From positions 1 to 5,960 of the forward strand of contig JAISWA010000268.1 in NCBI GenBank assembly GCA_031271275.1: 5,960 bases of DNA, given 5' to 3'. Source of the stretch: Clostridiales bacterium (GTDB lineage Bacteria; Bacillota; Clostridia; Lachnospirales; WQUN01). Positions 1 through 5,191 of this stretch are shown piece after piece. A model generated the notes under the pieces. It did not search any database, was not told where the DNA came from, and saw only the letters and a list, made by a program, of their open reading frames with translations. The translations under genes and the position numbers were made by a program. Numbering within the stretch: position 1 is the stretch's first letter; the number at the start of each line of letters is the position of its first letter.

Positions 1-2
1 TC

Positions 3-542
3 GCCTACACCTTCCGCAAAAAAGACGGCTGCGATATCCCGGAACTGGCGAGCATCAAAGACAAATTCGGCAGCATCGACAAAGACAAAGCCGCGGCGCT
101 GCGTTATGAAATTTTGCCCGGCGACGCGTGGCTTTCGGAAGACGTGGATATTTTGATCCCCGCGGCGCTTGAAAACCAAATCACGCCGGAGGTTTTCCCG
201 CATATTTCCAAGCAGGTGCGCGTAATCTGCGAAGCCGCCAACGGTCCCACCACGCCCGACTGCGACGGGCTGATCCGCGAGCGCGGAATACTGCTGATTC
301 CGGACTTCCTGTGCAACGCGGGCGGCGTGACGTGCAGCTACTTCGAGCAGGTGCAGTGCAATATGAACTATTTCTGGCCCAAGGAAGAAGTGCTCGAGAA
401 ATTGAACTTCGCCATGGTCAAAGCCTTTGACGGGGTATACGCCATGGCGAAAGAAAAGAACGCGTACATGCGCGACGCGGCGTATTTTATCGCCATCGAC
501 CGCGTGTACAACGCCGTGAAGATGCGGGGTTGGGTGTCGTAA
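3..542 (+). CDS. gdhA: Glutamate dehydrogenase, C-terminal part (5' end outside window)
   Basis: This is the last 179 residues of a hexameric-type glutamate dehydrogenase, which interconverts glutamate and 2-oxoglutarate plus ammonia in the cytoplasm using NAD(P)H. The reading frame is open from the left edge to the TAA at 540-542. Visible family motifs are DILIPAALENQIT (about residues 49-61), EAANGPTTPDCD (77-88) and IPDFLCNAGGVTCSYFEQVQ (about 98-117). The NAGG segment belongs to the nucleotide-binding Rossmann domain. The C-terminal helix with YFIAIDRVYNAVKMRGW closes the domain as usual. The full family length is about 420-450 residues, so the substrate domain and the start lie upstream. 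Many homologues have EW where this protein has EQ before VQ. Coenzyme preference cannot be read from this part. The gene converges on the sortase gene, separated by the repeat-bearing spacer. Confidence 0.95.
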   Translation, partial: AYTFRKKDGCDIPELASIKDKFGSIDKDKAAALRYEILPGDAWLSEDVDILIPAALENQITPEVFPHISKQVRVICEAANGPTTPDCDGLIRERGILLIPDFLCNAGGVTCSYFEQVQCNMNYFWPKEEVLEKLNFAMVKAFDGVYAMAKEKNAYMRDAAYFIAIDRVYNAVKMRGWVS

Positions 543-563
543 GAACAAAGAAAAAAGCCGCCT

Positions 564-655
564 CGCTGTCATTCTGAGCGAAGCGAAGAATCTTACTTTA
601 CACTGTCATTCTGAGCCGCAGGCGAAGATTCTTCGCTTCGCTCAGAATGACAGCG
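564..655. repeat. TCATTCTGAGC-type intergenic repeat, inverted pair with 31-bp arms
   Basis: Positions 564-594 and 625-655 are perfect 31-bp inverted copies sharing the core CATTCTGAGCGAAGCGAAGA. A third, diverged direct copy starts at 603 (CTGTCATTCTGAG, then a different GC-rich filling). Its first 14 bases can also pair with 640-653, and an apical hairpin GCGAAG-ATT-CTTCGC sits at 622-636, so two foldings compete. The element fills most of the spacer between the convergent gdhA and sortase genes and may block read-through in both directions. On the minus strand it is followed 8 nt later by a run of six T (complement of 551-556). Core sequences of this kind are known as dispersed intergenic repeats in many bacteria. 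No open reading frame or target-site duplication is visible. Confidence 0.85.
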
Positions 656-662
656 GATGGTG

Positions 663-1526
663 TTAAATTTCCGTCGAACCTACCAACCTCGCCCGCACAA
701 TCAACCGGTTCGGCCTGTTGCCGCCGGGGTAAATAAGCGGGTCGCAGGTGATTACCGTGAGCATTTGCATTTCCACATCCCAAGCGGGCTGCAGGACCGA
801 TTCGTCCTCAATGGGAACGATGAACTGATCAAAAACCTCATAAGTATATTCCACATCCCGGAACGAGACGTAAACCAAATCCCCGTTTTGCACCAAATCA
901 AGATACCGGAACGGCTCCATCCCAGACGACGACGAACGGTGCGCGGAAATAACGCAGTTGCCGTATCTGCCGGGCATTGAGCTGCCGGTCAGATGACCGA
1001 TGCCCTTGTGCATTTGCGTGTTGGTCGTGCCCTCAAGCAGTTTTTCCGAAACATCCAAAACAGGAATCGTAACCACGCCGAGGTTATAATCGTCGTATTG
1101 CTTTTCGGTCGGCGCTTGCGCCGCCTCGCCTGCCGCGTCTGTTTTTGGCGCGGGGTCGGGGTTATCCCTTACGACCGCGTCCACAATCAGCGTTTTTTCC
1201 GGACCGCGCAAAACCGCTTCTTCCGCTATTGCTCCGTCCTTATAAACGGAAAGGTCAAACAACCGCTCCGGTTCCGCGCTTTCGGGCGCGTTTTTTTCGG
1301 AAGCAAGCGCGTCCACTTCTCCCGGTTTGCCGGCAGGCGATTGCGTAAGTATGTCCGGTTTGACGGTCACATGCTCCTGCGGTACGTATAAAGAAGTTGC
1401 CTCACGCGCGCGTTTCGCGTTCCACGGGTATAGCCTCACTTCGTGAACCACCGCGGCAACAATGCAGCAGCAGCCCGTCACCAACAGCGATATTTTTATC
1501 CTTTTCTTTATCTTCGGAGAAATCAC
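663..1526 (-). CDS. Membrane-anchored sortase (class A/D-like)
   Basis: This is a 287-aa cysteine transpeptidase of the sortase superfamily. Such enzymes cleave a C-terminal sorting motif of exported proteins and join them to the cell wall or to pilins. A short basic N-terminus (KIKKRIK) precedes one membrane segment (about residues 12-28, containing Cys-Cys-Cys at 19-21). An Ala/Glu/Pro-rich extracytoplasmic linker follows (about 45-145), then the sortase beta-barrel (about 148-283). Catalytic residues are visible: His196 in SAHRSSS, Cys261 in LTVITCDP and Arg274 in NRLIVRA. The spacing GIGHLTGSSMPGRYGN before the His resembles class A/D enzymes, but the class is not certain. The start is GTG at 1526, supported by an SD-like GGGGGTGA four bases upstream. 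No sorting-signal protein or pilin gene lies in the window, so its substrate is unknown. It is transcribed from its own promoter just downstream of tRNA-Gly. Confidence 0.93.
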   Translation of the reverse strand: MISPKIKKRIKISLLVTGCCCIVAAVVHEVRLYPWNAKRAREATSLYVPQEHVTVKPDILTQSPAGKPGEVDALASEKNAPESAEPERLFDLSVYKDGAIAEEAVLRGPEKTLIVDAVVRDNPDPAPKTDAAGEAAQAPTEKQYDDYNLGVVTIPVLDVSEKLLEGTTNTQMHKGIGHLTGSSMPGRYGNCVISAHRSSSSGMEPFRYLDLVQNGDLVYVSFRDVEYTYEVFDQFIVPIEDESVLQPAWDVEMQMLTVITCDPLIYPGGNRPNRLIVRARLVGSTEI

Positions 1527-1531
1527 AGGCT

Positions 1532-1539
1532 CACCCCCT
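1532..1539 (-). promoter_or_regulatory. Ribosome binding site of the sortase gene
   Basis: On the minus strand an AGGGGGTGA stretch lies four bases before the GTG at 1526. It supports this non-ATG start. No alternative ATG with an SD is nearby. Confidence 0.6.
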
Positions 1540-1564
1540 GCAATCCAAAATTATTACTAATACA

Positions 1565-1593
1565 ATTATAACACAATTCAAATATTCCGTGAA
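1565..1593 (-). promoter_or_regulatory. Promoter of the sortase gene
   Basis: On the minus strand a perfect TATAAT -10 box (1565-1570) is separated by 17 bp from TTCACG (1588-1593), a four-of-six -35 box. The predicted transcript would start near 1558, giving a leader of about 30 nt that carries the SD site. The promoter sits between the end of tRNA-Gly and the sortase start, so the sortase can be expressed independently of the tRNA. Confidence 0.55.
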
Positions 1594-1601
1594 TAGAAAA
1601 A

Positions 1602-1672
1602 AGCGGGTAAGGGGAATCGAACCCCTGTCTCTAGCTTGGGAAGCTAGCGTTCTGCCATTGAACCACACCCGC
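1602..1672 (-). tRNA. tRNA-Gly, anticodon CCC
   Basis: The minus strand folds as a 71-nt tRNA. The acceptor GCGGGTG pairs with TACCCGC (one G-U pair), the D stem is GTTC/GAAC, and the anticodon stem CTAGC/GCTAG encloses the loop TTCCCAA with anticodon CCC. The T arm is AGGGG-TTCGATT-CCCCT. The discriminator is T, as usual for bacterial tRNA-Gly. The 3' CCA is not encoded and must be added. It decodes GGG. A run of six T (complement of 1597-1602) begins at the discriminator, so 3' processing or weak termination may occur there. Confidence 0.96.
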
Positions 1673-1687
1673 GATTTGATTTATAAT
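1658..1687 (+). promoter_or_regulatory. Promoter of the DUF951 gene
   Basis: TTGAAC (1658-1663, inside the tRNA-Gly gene on the opposite strand) and a perfect TATAAT (1682-1687) are 18 bp apart. The predicted start near 1694 leaves a leader of about 40 nt before the SD-like AGAAGGGG at 1718-1725. The promoter overlaps that of tRNA-Gly. Confidence 0.5.
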
Positions 1688-1689
1688 GA

Positions 1690-1698
1690 ATTATAGCA
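1690..1698 (-). promoter_or_regulatory. Extended -10 promoter of tRNA-Gly
   Basis: The minus strand reads TGCTATAAT, a perfect -10 box with the TGn extension. No good -35 box is found at 16-18 bp, which the extension can compensate for. The expected transcription start is near 1683, about 11 nt before the mature 5' end at 1672. The box lies only two bases from the opposing TATAAT of the DUF951 promoter. Confidence 0.6.
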
Positions 1699-1717
1699 CG
1701 TAGAGCACAAGAAATCC

Positions 1718-1725
1718 AGAAGGGG
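1718..1725 (+). promoter_or_regulatory. SD-like site implying an upstream start for the DUF951 gene
   Basis: AGAAGGGG can pair with the 16S anti-SD with one G-U pair. It is 45 nt upstream of GTG 1771, too far to serve it, but nine bases before the in-frame CTG at 1735. No ATG, GTG or TTG in the frame lies between the site and 1771. Confidence 0.4.
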
Positions 1726-1770
1726 TCGTTTAGTCTGGAAATAAAATTTTCAAAGTCGGCTTCTTACTCC

Positions 1771-1971
1771 GTGGGCGACAAAGTTTACTTTAAAAAACCT
1801 CACCCCTGCGGCGGCCACGAGTGGGAAGTGCTGCGCATCGGGATGGACTTCCGCGTTAAATGCGCGACCTGCGGGCATTTGCTCATGCTTCCTCGCGTAA
1901 AATTCGAAAAAAGCGTAAAAAAAGTGCTGTATTCCAAGTCCGGCGAAAACCGCGTTCCCGACGGCGGGTAA
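1771..1971 (+). CDS. DUF951 family small zinc-ribbon-like protein
   Basis: This small protein of unknown function belongs to the DUF951 family common in Bacillota. The signature is clear: GDKVYFKKPHPCGGHEWEVL, then RVKCATCGH and LMLPRVKFEKSVKK. The HPCG cysteine and the CxxCGH knuckle suggest a metal site of zinc-ribbon type, and the basic content would suit nucleic acid or ribosome contact. Both points are inference. The nearest conventional start is GTG 1771, but it has no SD, and homologues usually carry several residues before the (V)GD motif. An in-frame CTG at 1735, nine bases after AGAAGGGG, would add 12 residues (78 aa total), with no stop in between. A short tail after KKVLY (about 13 residues) looks unconserved. 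The gene ends three bases from the opposing gene at 1975. Confidence 0.88.
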   Translation: MGDKVYFKKPHPCGGHEWEVLRIGMDFRVKCATCGHLLMLPRVKFEKSVKKVLYSKSGENRVPDGG

Positions 1972-1974
1972 CCT

Positions 1975-2475
1975 TTATTTCTTCTTAAACCGCGAAAGCA
2001 CCGCATCATACCAACGCGCGGGTTTCTCCGCGCCTTTTTCTTTTTCAAGCTGACGCGCCCGGCGCATATCCGCCATTTCTTTTTTAGTTTTCATACCCTT
2101 CATGCTTACGATGTACATTCCCGCCATTTCAACCTTCACCATTTTTTTAAGGGGCAGCGCGTCGTACACTTTGGCGTCGCACAGCAGCGTCATGATTTGC
2201 GGGCCGATTTTGGCTTTGACCAACGGGGTTTTCATCAGTCGCGACCACTTGGGCGTTTGCTCGTATACCGCCTTGGGGAAATTGGCGTTGGTTATTTTAT
2301 CTTTCTTCTTGTCTATTACGTAAATCGTAGCCGCCTGTTTGTTGCGCTCCACCATCTCCTGCTGATCCGCCATGCGCTTCCCCGCCCAGCGGTTGAGGAA
2401 ATACAAGCCGATACCCAACGCGACAATTACAATTCCGATGATGATAAATACGTCCCAAATCCCAAGTCCAAACAA
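1975..2475 (-). CDS. Uncharacterised one-TM protein with basic cytoplasmic domain
   Basis: I do not recognise a named family for this 166-aa protein. It begins with a short N-terminus and one strongly hydrophobic segment (about residues 6-27). A basic, helix-prone stretch follows (about 30-60, including KKKDK), then a compact region with TPLVKAKIGPQIMTLLCDAK and LPLKKMVKVEMAGMYIVSMK, which looks like a small beta-containing domain. The end is very basic (KKEMADMRRARQLEKEK and RFKKK). The charge distribution suggests a cytoplasmic C-terminus. The start is TTG at 2475: the frame offers no nearby ATG, and a G-rich run (minus strand of 2484-2488) lies about eight bases upstream. It is monocistronic, with its own promoter, and sits between the terminator of the SHOCT-like gene and the convergent DUF951 gene. 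A role cannot be assigned. Confidence 0.82.
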   Translation of the reverse strand: MFGLGIWDVFIIIGIVIVALGIGLYFLNRWAGKRMADQQEMVERNKQAATIYVIDKKKDKITNANFPKAVYEQTPKWSRLMKTPLVKAKIGPQIMTLLCDAKVYDALPLKKMVKVEMAGMYIVSMKGMKTKKEMADMRRARQLEKEKGAEKPARWYDAVLSRFKKK

Positions 2476-2513
2476 TGCAGACGCCCCCGCGTGAAATTAT
2501 TTTTACAGCGGAC

Positions 2514-2542
2514 AGTATACAAGCGCTTACGCGGTTAGGCAA
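2514..2542 (-). promoter_or_regulatory. Promoter of the one-TM protein gene
   Basis: On the minus strand TTGCCT (2537-2542) and TATACT (2514-2519) are exactly 17 bp apart. The predicted start is near 2507, about 30 nt before the TTG start. It lies directly downstream of the terminator at 2559-2587, so the gene begins a new transcription unit. Confidence 0.7.
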
Positions 2543-2558
2543 GCACCTAAATTTTTGC

Positions 2559-2587
2559 AAAAAAAAGAACCGGAACAAATCCGGTTC
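2559..2587 (-). terminator. Rho-independent terminator of the pseudokinase/SHOCT-like unit
   Basis: On the minus strand a perfect 7-bp stem, GAACCGG/CCGGTTC (2581-2587 with 2567-2573), with a 7-nt loop is followed at once by eight T (2559-2566). It lies about 30 bp after the stop codon of the SHOCT-like gene and separates that unit from the next promoter. Confidence 0.92.
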
Positions 2588-2617
2588 AGCGTTTAGTAAA
2601 TTTATAGATAAGCTATA

Positions 2618-3046
2618 TCAGTTTTCCCTTGGCGCGTCGTCGTCCGCTTGCGGGTCTTCGGCGTTGCAGCAGCAGCCCTCGGGTTCGTCACAGGGTTTTT
2701 CCGCGGATTTGCGGGCGTTTTCCAAAGACTCGTTAAGGGATTTGGAAATCTCGTCAAAGACGGACGCGGTTTTTTCGAGCACGGCCTGGCTTGCCTTCTT
2801 AATCTTGGGCTCCACTTCTTTGTAGACCGCTTCCACCTTGCTGCCGAATTCCCGGGTGAAGTTATCCACATGCTTGGTGAAGCGGGCGAATTTTTCCTCC
2901 ACATGTTCCACGGTGTCGCCGTCGAACATCTGCCAGCCGTCGTTGTCCTGCGAGCGCTTCATAGATTCCATCAGCTTCGCCGCCTCGTCGGCGGTGATTT
3001 TGCCCTGGTCAAGCAGCTCCAATACTTTTAAGCGTTCATGCTTCAT
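2618..3046 (-). CDS. SHOCT-like domain protein with amphipathic helices and Cys-rich tail
   Basis: This is a 142-aa soluble protein. Residues 1-30 (ERLKVLELLDQGKITADEAA, then KLMESM) match the SHOCT-like N-terminal motif found at the start of YvlB-type and other Bacillota proteins, thought to act in oligomerisation or in contact with a partner. Residues about 45-115 are rich in charged amphipathic helix (VEEKFARFTKHVDNFTREF and onwards), resembling apolipoprotein-like or coiled-coil segments. The tail has Cys119 and Cys125-127 within an acidic stretch, possibly a metal or redox site (inference). The ATG at 3046 is preceded by GGAGG seven bases upstream. It lies 59 bp after the pseudokinase gene on the same strand, with no terminator and no convincing promoter between, so co-transcription is likely. 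A strong terminator follows it. The function is not known. Confidence 0.85.
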   Translation of the reverse strand: MKHERLKVLELLDQGKITADEAAKLMESMKRSQDNDGWQMFDGDTVEHVEEKFARFTKHVDNFTREFGSKVEAVYKEVEPKIKKASQAVLEKTASVFDEISKSLNESLENARKSAEKPCDEPEGCCCNAEDPQADDDAPREN

Positions 3047-3105
3047 AATTATACCTCCGTTTTATTTTGTATTTACCTTTATATACGCTGCGGATGGGAA
3101 ATTGT

Positions 3106-4914
3106 TTATATAAGCTCAAACCACCGCGTTTTGCTGCCATCGTCATAGCTTATCGCGTAAACGCCCCCGGCTTGCAGCCCCGCATACGCGAACTGCTGCC
3201 CGTTCCCCAGTTTGCGCGTTTCCCCGGTATCCAAGTTAAACGCCGTAAGCGCAAAGGTCTCCGCTTCCACGATGACCATCCACCGCCCGTCGATTTCAAA
3301 TTGCCGCGCCTTTACCGGGCAGGTAAAATCCACGCGCCCGCCCTCCGGCGTCGAGCAGTATATTTCGCCGTCCTCCACATTAATATAATACAGCTTCCCG
3401 TCATGCATACGCAGGTTATCGCAATTAAGGTCGTTCAATGGCGTCTGTTCGCCGTTTTCCCCCGGCGCTGCCGTATACAAGCGGTAGCCTTGTCCGCCGT
3501 TGACGAAATAAAACCGCCCCTCATGAATCACCGTGCCATACGCCGCCGTTTTTACAACCGCCTCCGCCTCCGTTGGCGCCTCAAGATTTATACGGTATAA
3601 GCGGTCGCGGTCGTCATGGTTGGTATAATACAAAAACCCCCCGTCTACCCGAAGGAACGACGCGCAGTTTCCCGTAAGGCGCTGCGCGCCGCCTTCGCCG
3701 GTGTCTTTTACGCGGTATACCCCGTAATTATTCAGCGTATCGCAAAAATAGACGTAACCGTCGTCACAGGCAATAAAAGACGGACGCACCCCGTCAGCCA
3801 ACACCCGTTCCGTTCCGCCGTCGCGAGAAACGAGCTGATATCTTCCGTTGTTGTATAAACGGTAATACTCGACGCCTTCGTGAACATAATATGAGCCTTC
3901 GAGCATATTGCCCGGGTCTGCCGGGTCTGTCGCCGTAAAGGCGGAAAAATTACGCGCCAAAAGCGCCCCGGGCTGCTCCGCTTCGGACGTCCCTTCCGAA
4001 ACGCTTTGACCGGTGGTGAGCTGCGACGCGTCCGCAAGGGCGGGGGTCGTTCTTCTAAACACCGGAATCAGCACGTTTATCACAAACAGGAACAGAAGTG
4101 AAAAGAAAACCAACGCCGCAAGTACCGCGATAACCGTTTTCATCGACGAGCGCGTTTTTTCTTCGGTATCGACCTTTTCAACTTCGCGCTTTATGTTTGC
4201 CACCGATTTAAACTGCTTATAAAAATCGTCTACGGAACCGTATAAAACGTCGCCCTTGAGTATCCCGTCCATCAGCTTCGCCAGTTTGGGCGGGACTTTG
4301 GCAAGGGGCGGCGCGTCGGGCGGCGGCGTTTCGGAATACGGCTGCCCGTGGAGCATCCGGTAAAACAGATGAATTAAATCCGTCACCGTGGTGCGGAAGG
4401 TGGTGTCCCAGGTAAAAAGGCAATCCATCATCAACTGGCCGTAATGGTTGACATGCATGTCGTCTTCCGTAATCTTAAAATGAAGGTTGTGATGTTCCGC
4501 CTGCGAAAGTATCAGTATCAGCGGCCTGATAAAATCATAGGCATCTTCAATCGGCATTTGCTTTTCTTTTAAATACGCCACCAAGCTGTCGTATGTATTG
4601 GGTTTGCGAACCACATACGCGGTATTGTTCTGCCTGCGGATATCTTCGATTTTGGGAATCGGAACGTCATGCAAATCGCGCATGGACTCCGCCATCTGTA
4701 CAAATTTTTCAAGGGAACTGACGAATTCCTCCGAGAAACGCGGTTCGACCTTCAAATCGCCGGTATCGGCGCGCGAAGTCATATACACGGGGTTAAACTC
4801 GGTCACGACATAAGCCGCGCCCTCGGCGTCTTCCGCGTGATAATGCGTAAGGAACGGGTCTGAAGAAATGACGGATTTCAGCGTAAACGGGTAAAGACTT
4901 ATTTCAAGCGCCAT
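3106..4914 (-). CDS. Transmembrane pseudokinase with extracytoplasmic seven-repeat DUF5050-like beta-propeller
   Basis: This 602-aa predicted membrane sensor resembles PrkC-type kinases in layout: cytoplasmic kinase-like domain (about 1-240), charged linker, one TM segment (about 259-285), a Ser/Thr/Glu-rich stalk (about 290-335) and a large extracytoplasmic domain. The kinase C-lobe is recognisable. The segment HFKITEDDMHVN (145-156) aligns with HRDxKPxN, and DCL (164-166) with DFG. TDLIHLFYRMLHG (178-190) matches the helix that reads SDxxSLGxxLxxLLTG in kinases. The catalytic Asp is Lys147, and no VAIK lysine is evident, so it is probably catalytically dead. The outer domain has seven repeats of about 40 residues, each with a (D/H)(D/E)G-aromatic core (near 345, 384, 424, 464, 504, 542, 582), such as HDGKLYYIN. 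ATG 4914 is chosen over longer in-frame starts because GGAGG lies five bases upstream. The SHOCT-like gene follows. Ligand and partners are unknown. Confidence 0.9.
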   Translation of the reverse strand: MALEISLYPFTLKSVISSDPFLTHYHAEDAEGAAYVVTEFNPVYMTSRADTGDLKVEPRFSEEFVSSLEKFVQMAESMRDLHDVPIPKIEDIRRQNNTAYVVRKPNTYDSLVAYLKEKQMPIEDAYDFIRPLILILSQAEHHNLHFKITEDDMHVNHYGQLMMDCLFTWDTTFRTTVTDLIHLFYRMLHGQPYSETPPPDAPPLAKVPPKLAKLMDGILKGDVLYGSVDDFYKQFKSVANIKREVEKVDTEEKTRSSMKTVIAVLAALVFFSLLFLFVINVLIPVFRRTTPALADASQLTTGQSVSEGTSEAEQPGALLARNFSAFTATDPADPGNMLEGSYYVHEGVEYYRLYNNGRYQLVSRDGGTERVLADGVRPSFIACDDGYVYFCDTLNNYGVYRVKDTGEGGAQRLTGNCASFLRVDGGFLYYTNHDDRDRLYRINLEAPTEAEAVVKTAAYGTVIHEGRFYFVNGGQGYRLYTAAPGENGEQTPLNDLNCDNLRMHDGKLYYINVEDGEIYCSTPEGGRVDFTCPVKARQFEIDGRWMVIVEAETFALTAFNLDTGETRKLGNGQQFAYAGLQAGGVYAISYDDGSKTRWFELI

Positions 4915-4919
4915 ACGCG

Positions 4920-4983
4920 CCTCCAATCTATATAGGCGGTGAAAATTCAGTCTAAACGGGCGCGAGGAGGACGCGCAGCGCCC
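4920..4983 (-). promoter_or_regulatory. Structured leader of the pseudokinase gene with RBS and complementary segment
   Basis: On the minus strand the RBS GGAGG (4920-4924), continuing as CGCG, is complementary to an upstream CGCG-T-CCTCC (4966-4975), giving 9 bp with one bulged base. The upstream segment lies in the 14-nt loop of a GC hairpin GGGCGC/GCGCCC (4978-4983 with 4958-4963). The RBS-complementary segment could hide the ribosome site. That this regulates translation is inference. Confidence 0.4.
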
Positions 4984-5007
4984 ATTCCGCCCGAATAGCA
5001 AGCAAAA

Positions 5008-5037
5008 ATTACATCAACGCAACTGTAATACTGTCAT
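5008..5037 (-). promoter_or_regulatory. Promoter of the pseudokinase/SHOCT-like unit
   Basis: On the minus strand ATGACA (5032-5037, five of six) and TGTAAT (5008-5013, five of six) are 18 bp apart. The expected start near 5001 gives a leader of about 87 nt. The promoter is back to back with the tRNA-Asp promoter. Confidence 0.5.
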
Positions 5038-5044
5038 ATAATGC

Positions 5045-5073
5045 TTGACACGGGTTTTAGCCGTGTGTATAAT
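5045..5073 (+). promoter_or_regulatory. Consensus sigma-A promoter of tRNA-Asp
   Basis: TTGACA (5045-5050) and TATAAT (5068-5073) are both perfect and 17 bp apart, as expected for a highly expressed stable RNA. Transcription should start near 5080, about four bases before the mature tRNA. A 6-bp dyad ACACGG/CCGTGT (5048-5053, 5061-5066) spans the end of the -35 box and the spacer. Confidence 0.92.
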
Positions 5074-5083
5074 GCCGTGCGTT

Positions 5084-5157
<74 letters not shown>

Positions 5158-5160
5158 CTT

Positions 5161-5191
5161 ACGGAAGCTTGCAGCTTCCGTTTTTTATTTT
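5161..5191 (+). terminator. Rho-independent terminator of tRNA-Asp
   Basis: A perfect 9-bp stem, ACGGAAGCT/AGCTTCCGT (5161-5169, 5173-5181), with a three-base loop is followed by TTTTTTATTTT. It starts four bases after the tRNA. The T tract overlaps the TAA stop codon (5185-5187) of the opposing DUF364 gene. The minus strand has no T tract after the hairpin, so termination is expected only for plus-strand transcripts. Confidence 0.93.

Noticed and set aside
564..655. CRISPR array
   Set aside because: There are only three related copies, one inverted and one diverged, with no regular spacers and no cas genes.
564..655. Transposon-derived MITE with target-site duplication
   Set aside because: The inverted arms fit, but the flanks show no duplicated target and no transposase is in the window, so it is called only a repeat.
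657..1391. Plus-strand open frames across the sortase gene
   Set aside because: They are antisense to a gene with clear catalytic motifs, their compositions are Arg-rich as expected for shadow frames, and they lack SD sites.
1940..1990. Terminator between the convergent DUF951 and one-TM genes
   Set aside because: Only a 4-bp CCCG/CGGG stem inside the coding end, without a proper T tract, was found. It is too weak to report.
3047..3105. Separate promoter for the SHOCT-like gene
   Set aside because: TATATAAA-like boxes exist, but no -35 box at a suitable distance was found. Read-through from the upstream gene is simpler.
3067..3600. A 177-aa plus-strand frame opposite the propeller domain
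   Set aside because: It is antisense to seven regular propeller repeats, has no RBS, and its Arg/Val-rich composition shows no family resemblance.
4915..5001. Longer start for the pseudokinase protein (29 more residues)
   Set aside because: The extension is basic and low in quality, lies in the predicted leader next to the mapped promoter boxes, and ATG 4914 has an ideal GGAGG.
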